From NCBI RefSeq assembly GCF_000375465.1, contig NZ_AQXH01000001.1:1077212-1141211 (forward strand): a stretch of 64,000 bases of DNA, read 5' to 3'. Shown one piece after another: positions 27,711 to 35,311 of this stretch. Origin of the DNA: Balneola vulgaris DSM 17893. Its GTDB lineage: Bacteria; Bacteroidota; Rhodothermia; Balneolales; Balneolaceae. A program made the position numbers and the translations under genes. The stretch's first letter is position 1, and each line of letters begins with the position of its first letter. A model generated the notes under the pieces. That model searched no databases. It saw only the letters and a program-made list of their open reading frames with translations, and had not been told where the DNA came from.

Positions 27711-27888
27711 GGCAGAGTAGACATAAAAAGAAGCTGTCACCCTGAGCCGAGGAATTCTAACAATGCCTCTTGGTTGGTTGCGAAGGGTCTCAAACCCTGA
27801 ACTAGCTTTGGCTAGTGTGTTAACTTGAGATCCTTCGCGTTTGCACCCTTGATCCTCATCACAGCCTTTCCTACTCAGGATGACAGCT
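27711..27888. repeat. 178-bp repeat copy 1 with MITE-like inverted ends
   Basis: It matches 28510-28687 with one visible mismatch. The core 27732-27888 (157 bp) is bounded by inverted ends AGCTGTCACCCTGAG (27732-27746) and CTCAGGATGACAGCT (27874-27888), 14 of 15 complementary. Inside it a second inverted pair, GCGAAGGGTCTCAA (27780-27793) and TTGAGATCCTTCGC (27825-27838), pairs 13 of 14, with a CTAGC/GCTAG hairpin at its tip. No open frame spans it. Confidence 0.88.
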
Positions 27889-28057
27889 ATTTTGTTTGGT
27901 TGGTTATATAAGTTAAATAGATACGTTGTTAATCATCTCTAGAAAAAGAGAAGAATAACCTAAGATTCCCTGTCTGACGAACCATCGGCATGGATACATA
28001 TCAACGTTGAAATCAGAATCCGATGGGAGGAGTTTGGAATCTTATTGACTTTTTGGG

Positions 28058-28081
28058 CACTTTTGGGTCAAGCCAAAAGTG
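28058..28081. repeat. perfect 9-bp hairpin
   Basis: CACTTTTGG pairs with CCAAAAGTG around GTCAAG. It is one of several unrelated palindromes in the island. Confidence 0.7.
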
Positions 28082-28384
28082 TCATCACTTTAAGGCAAAT
28101 ATAGATATCTCTTATTCTTTCTCTTTATTCCGATGTTTAGGATGACGACGTTGTTGGGTGTTGGGTGTTGGGTCTCAGAAAAGAGTAAACTGGTAATTAA
28201 TAGATAATACTAAATGGCTCCAACGATCTCCGCCGTTGGAATTGAGCAGGAATCGCCTTCATTTTGCACAGCGTCAGAGAAGCAGAACATGCGCCAAGTC
28301 AGCCAGTTGGCGGATGAGGAATTGTATGTTGTGCCTGGCGCGGCTAAGGAAGGCCCGAAGCAATTCCTGGCGGTGGTTTTTGCT

Positions 28385-28408
28385 CCCCTTTTGTCCAAAC
28401 AAAAGGGG
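28385..28408. repeat. perfect 9-bp hairpin
   Basis: CCCCTTTTG pairs with CAAAAGGGG around TCCAAA, between degraded repeat fragments. It interrupts the short frames that cross this place. Confidence 0.7.
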
Positions 28409-28509
28409 AAGAGGGAAAGTTATTGTGGCTAAGAAGCCTAAGAAAGATCCTGAATCACGCTACACTTCGTTCTGCTGTTCAGGATGACGTCGTTGTTGGT
28501 TGTTTGGTT

Positions 28510-28687
28510 GGCAGAGTAGACATAAAAAGGAGCTGTCACCCTGAGCCGAGGAATTCTAACAATGCCTCTTGGTTGGTTGCGAAGGGTCTCAAACCCTGAA
28601 CTAGCTTTGGCTAGTGTGTTAACTTGAGATCCTTCGCGTTTGCACCCTTGATCCTCATCACAGCCTTTCCTACTCAGGATGACAGCT
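28510..28687. repeat. 178-bp repeat copy 2 with MITE-like inverted ends
   Basis: It is a direct repeat of 27711-27888, same orientation, with a single A/G difference just outside the inverted end. The 157-bp core lies at 28531-28687. About 20 bp to the left of both cores (GGCAGAGTAGACATAAAAA) is also shared, so the duplicated unit is a little larger than the inverted-end element. Confidence 0.88.
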
Positions 28688-28953
28688 TTAATTTCGATCT
28701 CTAGACTTCTCGTTTCACACGAAGTGACAAAGTTTATTGCAAAATTCCACCATAAATTTATTGGTCATCCTGATCCGCCGGTAGATGGAGAAGAATCTTG
28801 TGGGATAATAGCACCAGTTTAACAATCTACCAAGTGCCGCAAACAACATCCCCATGTCCCTTGGTATAAAACTATACAGTGAATGGACAACCTAATCACC
28901 TACCCCCTAAGATCCTTCGCTCCGCTTAGGATGACACTTTTAATAATTTCGTC

Positions 28954-28974
28954 ATCCTGAACTTGATTCAGGAT
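28954..28974. repeat. perfect hairpin of the TCATCCTGA family
   Basis: ATCCTGAA pairs with TTCAGGAT around CTTGA. The same short palindrome recurs in looser form at 28447-28486. The ends of the 178-bp repeats carry a variant of it. Confidence 0.7.
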
Positions 28975-29060
28975 CTGTAATGGAAACCTCTTTGAAATGT
29001 TTAGGCTTTTCTCAACGCTTCGTGCAACAACCATTTTACACAATCATAGCCAATTTAAAA

Positions 29061-29094
29061 TCCTGTCCGCCAGCTGGCGGATCGCCGTTCAGGA
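29061..29094. repeat. nested palindrome
   Basis: A perfect 14-nt palindrome CCGCCAGCTGGCGG at 29067-29080 is enclosed by TCCTG (29061-29065) and CAGGA (29090-29094). It is probably another decayed repeat of the island. Confidence 0.6.
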
Positions 29095-29236
29095 TAACGA
29101 ACTTCTTAGGAGTTTAATTAATAGGTTAAAATCTTCATTATCCCTTTCCTCGTGTCAAAGATCCCCCATCGATACGAATCTAAATTGATAAATTTATACG
29201 TATTTATACTTATAATTTTATTCGTAAATATCAGTA

Positions 29237-29257
29237 TTTATACTTTTTAAGTATAAA
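29237..29257 (+). repeat. AT-rich perfect hairpin upstream of the lipoprotein cassette
   Basis: TTTATACTT pairs with AAGTATAAA around TTT, about 80 nt upstream of the lipoprotein start. Neighbouring sequence has several TATAC/GTATA words, which could be operator half-sites or simply AT-rich drift. Confidence 0.45.
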
Positions 29258-29291
29258 ATTTCTTGCTTTTATATACAAAATGCCTTACAAA

Positions 29292-29323
29292 TTTAATTAA
29301 CCGCAATAAGCGGTTTAATTAAA
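29292..29323 (+). promoter_or_regulatory. 5'-leader hairpin next to the ribosome-binding site
   Basis: TTTAATTAACCGC pairs with GCGGTTTAATTAAA around AATAA (13 bp, one bulge). It ends 2 nt before the strong Shine-Dalgarno AGGAG (29326-29330), which is 5 nt from the ATG at 29336. A stem this close to the ribosome site could modulate initiation; it lacks a T-run for termination. Confidence 0.5.
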
Positions 29324-29335
29324 TCAGGAGAAATC

Positions 29336-30007
29336 ATGTCTATCATTATAAAACTCATTAAAGGGTTTGTGGGATTATTCTCTACAATTTTATTAGTTAG
29401 TTTGACAATATTTACATTTCAGTCATGTACTAATAACTTATCTGACTCTAATACTAATAAAAATTTAGCTATTGAAAATTTCACATACCACATAGAGCAA
29501 AACAGAAATCAACTAGAACAATTAAATCATAAAATCCTAGATTTTGAATCTAAGGATATAAACTATCGTGCAGATCCTGCGTTAAATTTTGAAATGGAAA
29601 GTACTTTAAAGCCTATATATCAAAGTAGTATAGAATTATTACATACTTATGGTTTTACAGATAAAGATTTTGAAGATGAAAATTTCAAAATTAATGATCC
29701 CCGAATAATTTATATGGCATTTACTATTGTTGAAATGGAAAATTATCTTAAATCCAATCAATCATTCGGCAGCGTATTTAGCAGCCTTTGTGCCACTGAT
29801 GCATATGCATCAGAATTTTGGGACTGCGCTAAGCGAGCTATAGGAATTGAAATAGCTATAGAACTATTAAGACATAGAAGTATGGCCACTATCAGTGGAA
29901 GAAAATTGCTAATAAAAACATTTACCAAAATAGGTGCTCGGTACCTAGGATGGATTGGCGTTGGAATTGCTACCTATGATTTTGTTGACTGTATGTTTTT
30001 TGATTAA
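29336..30007 (+). CDS. lipoprotein of unknown function with hydrophobic glycine-rich C-terminus
   Basis: A 223-residue protein that I do not recognise. The N-terminus is a lipoprotein signal with the lipid Cys at 31 (TFQSC). Residues 40-140 are acidic and helical. The C-terminal 70 residues change character: Cys152 and Cys164 (SSLCATDAYA, FWDCAKRA), then an amphipathic to hydrophobic, glycine-containing stretch KIGARYLGWIGVGIATYDF and Cys219 five residues from the end. The start has AGGAG at ideal spacing. A 55-residue two-helix membrane protein gene follows after 6 nt. Base composition is more AT-rich than in neighbouring core genes, suggesting acquisition. A bacteriocin-like or contact-toxin role is one guess; a structural lipoprotein is equally open. 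Confidence 0.6.
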   Translation: MSIIIKLIKGFVGLFSTILLVSLTIFTFQSCTNNLSDSNTNKNLAIENFTYHIEQNRNQLEQLNHKILDFESKDINYRADPALNFEMESTLKPIYQSSIELLHTYGFTDKDFEDENFKINDPRIIYMAFTIVEMENYLKSNQSFGSVFSSLCATDAYASEFWDCAKRAIGIEIAIELLRHRSMATISGRKLLIKTFTKIGARYLGWIGVGIATYDFVDCMFFD

Positions 30008-30013
30008 TAAATA

Positions 30014-30181
30014 ATGGTGAATAATATGGTAGGAAACATATTCTTGGGTGTGCTTCTAGTTTATTCAATTATTGAATATTTCAATTCAAAAAAGAATAAA
30101 AATGTTAGTTCACAAGATTTACAATTATCATTAATTGTCATCGCAACAATCACATATGTGATTGTGTTCAGAATGACCTAA
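30014..30181 (+). CDS. small two-helix membrane protein (55 aa)
   Basis: A short gene (ATG at 30014, TAA at 30179-30181) beginning 6 nt after the lipoprotein gene. The product has hydrophobic segments at about 5-21 (MVGNIFLGVLLVYSII) and 38-52 (LQLSLIVIATITYVIV), separated by a Lys/Asn-rich loop (FNSKKNKNVSSQ). Amino-acid usage and hydrophobic patterning look like a real protein rather than chance. An alternative ATG at 30026 would trim four residues. The family is unknown. Its size and position recall immunity or holin-like partners of toxic peptides, but nothing proves this. Confidence 0.5.
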   Translation: MVNNMVGNIFLGVLLVYSIIEYFNSKKNKNVSSQDLQLSLIVIATITYVIVFRMT

Positions 30182-30262
30182 TCACAACAATTCTTGTACT
30201 GAATTCATCAGTTGAATTACTGGTACTCCCACTCTAGCAAACACTAATCCCCTTCAATAAAA

Positions 30263-30295
30263 CAAAAAAAGTCCTGCAGCTATGCTACAGGACTT
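30263..30295 (-). terminator. terminator of the minus-strand polysaccharide locus
   Basis: AAAAGTCCTGCAGC pairs with GCTACAGGACTTTT (one mismatch) around TAT. On the minus strand the stem is followed by seven T, G, then TTTT. It lies 25 nt past the ugd stop. Confidence 0.85.
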
Positions 30296-30319
30296 TTCAT
30301 ATCAAATAACCTACCTCAA

Positions 30320-31492
30320 TCAATCCTTACCAAAAAGATCTCGGGTATACACCTTAGATTCCACATCTTCGATTTCATCCACCATACGGTTGGCAACAAT
30401 CACGTCCGACATTTCCTTAAAAGCCTCTAAATCTCTAATCACTCTAGAATGATAAAACTCATCCTCTTTTAAGTAAGGCTCAAACACCACCACTTCAATA
30501 CCCTTGGCTTTAATACGCTTCATGATACCTTGTATGGCACTGGCTCTGAAATTGTCCGAACCCTGCTTCATCACCAATCTATAGATACCAACTACATTTG
30601 GGCTTTTCTTTATAATCTGCTCTGCTACAAAATCTTTCCGAGTTCTATTCGCATCTACAATAGCCCGAATCAGATTATTTGGAACATCCTTAAAATTAGC
30701 CAATAGCTGCTTGGTATCTTTTGGTAAGCAATAGCCCCCGTATCCAAATGATGGGTTGTTATAATGATCCCCAATTCGAGGATCTAGTCCCACTCCCTCT
30801 ATCACTTGCACCGTACTTAGATCATGGGTCTCACAATAAGAATCCAATTCATTAAAGTAGGCCACACGCATCGCTAAATAGGTATTCGAAAATAACTTAA
30901 TGGCCTCAGCTTCGGTTGCATCGGTATACAGAACGGGAATCTCCTCACGAGGCTTTTCTGCCCCTTCAATGAGCATTTCTGCAAAGATTTCCGCTCTTTT
31001 AGAACGCTCTCCTACTACTATTCTTGATGGGTAAAGATTATCGTACAATGCTTTACCTTCACGTAGAAACTCTGGGGAGAAAATGATATTCTCTGTATTA
31101 AATTTAGCTTTTGCTGATTCTGCATAACCCACTGGTACGGTCGACTTAATGACCATTACCGTAGTTGGATTAATATCCAGCACTTGTTGAATAACGGCTT
31201 CTACCGATGAAGTATCAAAGTGATTGGTCTCAGGATCATAATTGGTTGGAGTAGCAATTATCACATAATCCGCATTTCCATAAGCCTCTTTCGCATCCAG
31301 TGTAGCTTTTAAAGAAAGCTTTTCTTCCTTTAAAAATTTTTCAATCTCGGCATCACTAATAGGTGAAATACCTCGGTTAATTTGATTTACCTTTTCTTGA
31401 ATAATATCTACAGCTGTCACTTCATGATGACGGGCTAATAATACTGCTAAAGACAGCCCCACATAGCCTGTCCCTGCTACTGCAATTTTCAT
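30320..31492 (-). CDS. ugd: UDP-glucose 6-dehydrogenase
   Basis: It oxidises UDP-glucose to UDP-glucuronic acid with two NAD, a precursor for acidic polysaccharides. The 390-residue protein has the NAD-binding start [15 protein letters not shown], the Thr/Pro-rich ATPTNYD region, KSTVPVGY, a Glu in FSPEFLREG and the catalytic Cys in [10 protein letters not shown]. The length and the [13 protein letters not shown] segment fit the short bacterial Ugd type rather than the longer WbpA type, which is encoded separately at 32782. It is the last gene before the terminator of the locus. Confidence 0.92.
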   Translation of the reverse strand: MKIAVAGTGYVGLSLAVLLARHHEVTAVDIIQEKVNQINRGISPISDAEIEKFLKEEKLSLKATLDAKEAYGNADYVIIATPTNYDPETNHFDTSSVEAVIQQVLDINPTTVMVIKSTVPVGYAESAKAKFNTENIIFSPEFLREGKALYDNLYPSRIVVGERSKRAEIFAEMLIEGAEKPREEIPVLYTDATEAEAIKLFSNTYLAMRVAYFNELDSYCETHDLSTVQVIEGVGLDPRIGDHYNNPSFGYGGYCLPKDTKQLLANFKDVPNNLIRAIVDANRTRKDFVAEQIIKKSPNVVGIYRLVMKQGSDNFRASAIQGIMKRIKAKGIEVVVFEPYLKEDEFYHSRVIRDLEAFKEMSDVIVANRMVDEIEDVESKVYTRDLFGKD

Positions 31493-31519
31493 AATTAATT
31501 TAATTTTTAGATAAAGATA

Positions 31520-32716
31520 CTAATCTAATAGACTGGCTTCAGATAATTTATTGGAGCTTTTTTTCTTTTTATTAGTAACCTCAAGATGAGCATATAAATC
31601 CACCTTCTTTTTTGGACGTATAAGCTTGGTGATATCTAATCCTAATACTGAGGCGATTTTTCGTTTCCAACCACCCGTAGGGAAAACCAACAGGCAAGAT
31701 AGAACTACTAATCCGAGTGAAAAATTTACATTTAGGCTTGTAGTTAGAAATCCAACTCCTACTATTACCATGGCAGATGCATATAGATATAAAACGGTTC
31801 TTTTTTGCCCACATCCCATTTTAAGTAATGCATGGTGAATATGATCAGAGTCTGCACTAAATGGAGATTCACCCTTTTTTATTCTTCTCATAAAAACTCT
31901 AAGTGTATCATATAACGGTAAGGCTAAGAAAGAGATTACTAGAGGTGCTGCTGAACCAGAAAAATAAGTATTAAATCCTTCGACTGTATTTAATGAAAGT
32001 GTATGTATAGCTAAAAATGAAAGAGCGAAACCGATAATCAATGATCCAGTGTCTCCCATAAATATATTAGCAGGGTGAAAATTATGGAATAGATAACCCA
32101 CCAATGTTATTGCTAATAAAATACTCATTACCGCAAGAGGCACATACCCAGAAACAAAAAACACTATGGAAAAACATATAGCTGCTAATGCTCCTACTCC
32201 ACCCGCTAATCCATCTATACCATCAATTAAGTTATAGGCGTTAATTACCACAATAGCTGTAAAAAGTGAAATTGGAACACTTAACCAAAATGGAATCTCA
32301 TTGATTCCAAACACTCCACCAAAACTACTAATTAAAGCTCCCCCACCAAACATTATTGCAGCAATGGCAATACATTCTACGAGAAGTTTTTTATTGGGTG
32401 ATAGTCCAACCAAGTCATCTTTAAGTCCGCAGAAAAACAAGGCGGTTATAGCTCCAATAAAATACGCTAAGCCATTTATTGAATCCGCAAAACCACTAAA
32501 TGAAAAAGATAATAGAAATGCTATAAATATTGCGATTCCGCCTAAGGTTGGTATATAATCAGTATGAAGTTTACGCTCTCCATCCGGTTTGTCGTATAGT
32601 TCTTTTAAATAAGCGACCTTTATAAGAACTGGAACGGTAGCGTACACAATAAGAAAAGCGCTAATAGCTGCACCTATAAGCTGTAACATAGATCCGCCGG
32701 TGATTAAATAAAACAT
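31520..32716 (-). CDS. wecA: WecA/TagO-type undecaprenyl-phosphate sugar-1-phosphate transferase
   Basis: A polytopic enzyme that starts glycan assembly by moving a HexNAc-1-phosphate (typically GlcNAc-1-P) from UDP onto undecaprenyl phosphate on the inner face of the membrane. About eleven helices are visible, with the catalytic aspartates in LKDDLVGLSPNK, NAYNLIDGIDGLAGG and FMGDTGSL, and a His-rich loop IKKGESPFSADSDHIHH. The ATG at 32716 is chosen because GAGGGAG sits just before it and gives about 398 residues. Upstream in-frame ATG (32737) and TTG (32794) would overlap or abut the wbpA-like gene. The C-terminal tail is basic. Confidence 0.88.
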   Translation of the reverse strand: MFYLITGGSMLQLIGAAISAFLIVYATVPVLIKVAYLKELYDKPDGERKLHTDYIPTLGGIAIFIAFLLSFSFSGFADSINGLAYFIGAITALFFCGLKDDLVGLSPNKKLLVECIAIAAIMFGGGALISSFGGVFGINEIPFWLSVPISLFTAIVVINAYNLIDGIDGLAGGVGALAAICFSIVFFVSGYVPLAVMSILLAITLVGYLFHNFHPANIFMGDTGSLIIGFALSFLAIHTLSLNTVEGFNTYFSGSAAPLVISFLALPLYDTLRVFMRRIKKGESPFSADSDHIHHALLKMGCGQKRTVLYLYASAMVIVGVGFLTTSLNVNFSLGLVVLSCLLVFPTGGWKRKIASVLGLDITKLIRPKKKVDLYAHLEVTNKKKKSSNKLSEASLLD

Positions 32717-32781
32717 AGTCTCCCTCTTTAGAGGCATGAATATAAGAATATTATCTAAAAGCTCTAACGGAAGAATTTTAA

Positions 32782-34098
32782 TTAAGCTTTCCAAACTTTT
32801 TCATGCTTACCTTTAAATACATTTCGAGTATCCACTATGAGTGACGACCAATCAAATAGTGCCTCATAATCAACATTATTATGATCTGTAGAAATTACTA
32901 CAATATCGTACTCTCTAATTATTTCCTCTGACCAATTGATTGATTTCGTCCCTGTCCATTCAGCATGTTCTCTAGTCGGTGAAATAACTGGAATATATGG
33001 GTCAAAGTAATCAACGTCTGCACCTAAATTTTTATATAAATCTAGCAATTTAAAAGTTGGAGACTCACGCATATCATCTACATTAGGCTTATAAGCTAAT
33101 CCGAGTAATAAAACTTTACTTCCATTCAATGCTTTTTTCTGAGAGTTCAATGCTAAGATACTTCTATCTACTACATATTGAGGCATTGCTGTATTAATTT
33201 CCCCAGCTAGTTCAATAAATCTAGTATTCTGTTCAAACTCACGTGCTTTCCATGTTAAATAGAATGGATCTATTGGTATACAATGTCCACCTAATCCTGG
33301 ACCAGGTGTAAATTTCATAAACCCAAACGGTTTGGTATCTGCAGCATCTAGCACTTCATGAACATCGATGTTCATTTTCTCAAATACTACTTTGAGCTCA
33401 TTGACTAATGCTATATTTATAGACCTGAATACATTTTCTGTAATTTTAACAGCTTCTGCTGTCTTCGTATCTGTAACAGGAACTGTTTTAATGATAGATG
33501 TATCATATAGTGCTAATGCAATTTTTAATGCATCATCACCATGCCCACCAACTACTTTAGGAATTTTAGCCGTATTAAAGTTAGGGTTACCTGGATCTTC
33601 TCTCTCTGGGCTATAAGCAACATAAAAATCTTCTCCAGCCTTTAATCCACTTTTTTCTAAAATAGGAATCATAACCTCCTCAGTTGTACCAGGATAGGTC
33701 GTCGACTCTAATATAACTAATTGTCCTGATTGTAAATGATTACTTATTACTTTGGTAGTTTCTACAACGTAACTCATATCAGGCTCTCTATGGTGATCTA
33801 GAGGAGTTGGAACGCACATTATAATTGCATCAACTTCTTTTAGTTCATCAAAATTAGTAGTTGACGAGCACCTATCCGATTTTGCAAGTATCCCCATCAT
33901 TTCTTCACCTAAATGTTTGATATAAGATATACCATGCTCTAAACAGTGAATTTTATGCTCATCTATATCAAAACCCTTTACTGTTAATCCATTTTGATGA
34001 AATGTCCACATAAGTGGCAAGCCTACATAACCTAAACCAACAATCCCAACTTTATACGATCTCTTTTCAATCTTATTTAATTGCTCAATTACACTCAT
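32782..34098 (-). CDS. wbpA: UDP-N-acetylglucosamine 6-dehydrogenase (WbpA-like)
   Basis: The 438-residue nucleotide-sugar dehydrogenase oxidises UDP-GlcNAc to UDP-GlcNAcA, entry step to diacetamido-uronic acids. Features are VGIVGLGYVGLPLMW (NAD site), MCVPTPLDHHREPD, LESTTYPGTTEE, and the catalytic Cys in GLGGHCIPIDPFYL. The last motif and length place it with the WbpA/WecC group rather than with Ugd. WbpB-, WbpE- and WbpD-like genes further upstream in the locus complete the same pathway. It ends 66 nt before the preferred WecA start. Confidence 0.9.
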   Translation of the reverse strand: MSVIEQLNKIEKRSYKVGIVGLGYVGLPLMWTFHQNGLTVKGFDIDEHKIHCLEHGISYIKHLGEEMMGILAKSDRCSSTTNFDELKEVDAIIMCVPTPLDHHREPDMSYVVETTKVISNHLQSGQLVILESTTYPGTTEEVMIPILEKSGLKAGEDFYVAYSPEREDPGNPNFNTAKIPKVVGGHGDDALKIALALYDTSIIKTVPVTDTKTAEAVKITENVFRSINIALVNELKVVFEKMNIDVHEVLDAADTKPFGFMKFTPGPGLGGHCIPIDPFYLTWKAREFEQNTRFIELAGEINTAMPQYVVDRSILALNSQKKALNGSKVLLLGLAYKPNVDDMRESPTFKLLDLYKNLGADVDYFDPYIPVISPTREHAEWTGTKSINWSEEIIREYDIVVISTDHNNVDYEALFDWSSLIVDTRNVFKGKHEKVWKA

Positions 34099-34099
34099 T

Positions 34100-35311
34100 C
34101 TATTGACTATTTATTAATAAATCCATCATTTTCTTAGCCATAACTTTTCTATCAAAATCTGATGCAAGCGTAGCTGTATTTTTTTCAAGCTTCGAATATA
34201 AGGCAGAATTAGTTAGTAGTCGATTTAATTTATGTGCAAAATCAACAGCATTCTCAGGCTCAAAACATAACCCCACTTCATACTCATCAATAAGCTTTTT
34301 AGCTTCACCTTCAACCCCCAATAGTATCGGCTTATTCATTGCGCAAGTTTCATAAATTTTAGAAGGAATTACTGTTTTAAATGTATCAGATTTTTTAAGG
34401 GGAATTAAAGAAACATCCACAATTGATAAATATTTTGGAATTTCTTCTTTAGGTATAGGATCATGAAAAACTATGTTTTTCAATTCATATTTTTTTGCCA
34501 ACGACATTACTTTTTCTTTTTCAGCTCCATCACCAATAAATAGAAAATTAGCGTAATCTAGATTTTCACTATTTATAGATTCAATAATGAAATCTAAACC
34601 GTGTGCCATTCCGTGAGTCCCGATATACCCAACAACAGGCCTATCATCAAATCCTATATCTTTTTTAAGCCCTTTGCATCGAACACTAGTATCAAACAAT
34701 TCTAAATTGGCCCCATTTTGTATTACATGAATTTTTGCAGGATCAATCGCCCTTTTTATAAGATTTTCTTTAAATGCATCTGTATTGGGGATCACGATTG
34801 TTGCTTTTTTGTAAAGAAACAGCTCAATTCGTTCGAGAAAGTCGTACAACTTACCTTTTCCCATTGCACCAACTGATACAATAGATTCTGGCCAAAGATC
34901 TCTCAACTCAAAAACCCAAGGCCTTCTTTTTAGGATACTCAAAGTATAACCACACCAAGTAGTAAAAAATTGAGGCGAAGTAGCTACAATTATATCTGCT
35001 TTTTCAAATAAACCATGTAATGTGGCCATAAATGCAAAACTCAAATAATCTAATGTGCGTTTTACAAAACCGGCGTTTGTTGTTATATAACTCCAAACCC
35101 TAATCACTTTTATACCATCAACAACCTCGGTTTCACGAAATTTATTTTTATACCCTTTATATACTTTTCCTTGCGGGAAATTTGGAGCACATGTTATAAT
35201 TGTTACATCTAAACCTAATTTTACCCACTCCTTTGCATGCTCATAGGTTCGAGTTGCAGGGGCGTTGACTTCTGGGGGGAAATTATCCGTAATAAATAAA
35301 ATTTTATTCAT
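34100..35311 (-). CDS. family 4 glycosyltransferase (WbuB-like)
   Basis: A 403-residue GT-B fold enzyme. The N-terminus NKILFITDNFPPEVNAPATR and the C-terminal nucleotide-sugar region (GYIGTHGMAHGL, IPSKIYETCAMNKPIL, GEAKKLIDE) match WbuB-like GT4 enzymes, which often add a FucNAc- or QuiNAc-type sugar. The ATG at 35311 overlaps the upstream gene's stop in ATGAATAA, preferred over one three codons earlier. It is flanked by a heparinase-like gene and WbpA, an arrangement common in O-antigen loci. The actual donor sugar is not determinable. Confidence 0.85.
   Translation of the reverse strand: MNKILFITDNFPPEVNAPATRTYEHAKEWVKLGLDVTIITCAPNFPQGKVYKGYKNKFRETEVVDGIKVIRVWSYITTNAGFVKRTLDYLSFAFMATLHGLFEKADIIVATSPQFFTTWCGYTLSILKRRPWVFELRDLWPESIVSVGAMGKGKLYDFLERIELFLYKKATIVIPNTDAFKENLIKRAIDPAKIHVIQNGANLELFDTSVRCKGLKKDIGFDDRPVVGYIGTHGMAHGLDFIIESINSENLDYANFLFIGDGAEKEKVMSLAKKYELKNIVFHDPIPKEEIPKYLSIVDVSLIPLKKSDTFKTVIPSKIYETCAMNKPILLGVEGEAKKLIDEYEVGLCFEPENAVDFAHKLNRLLTNSALYSKLEKNTATLASDFDRKVMAKKMMDLLINSQ

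Larger units (their letters stand above)
27515..29335. other. gene-poor, palindrome-rich island
   Basis: This 1.8-kb stretch has no convincing gene. Short open frames (for example near 27525-27740, 28210-28490 and 28997-29188) cross repeats and have no recognisable family pattern. It contains two nearly identical 178-bp repeats, at least seven perfect or near-perfect hairpins, and many degraded copies of a TCATCCTGA/TCAGGATGA palindrome (aggatgac near 28139, 28481, 28928; inverted forms near 28763 and 28952). The last 150 nt become very AT-rich. It lies between the first wza-like gene and a two-gene cassette, as expected of a tolerant insertion region. Confidence 0.8.

Noticed and set aside
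27525-27740. 71-codon minus-strand frame after the first wza-like gene
   Set aside because: It spans the 27534 hairpin and the left edge of the repeat; no family pattern.
28214-28487. Two overlapping 72-83 codon frames in the repeat island
   Set aside because: They cross hairpins and decayed repeats, lack ribosome sites, and their translations look compositionally random.
28997-29188. 63-codon frame before the lipoprotein cassette
   Set aside because: It runs through the nested palindrome at 29061-29094 and has no start context or protein-like pattern.
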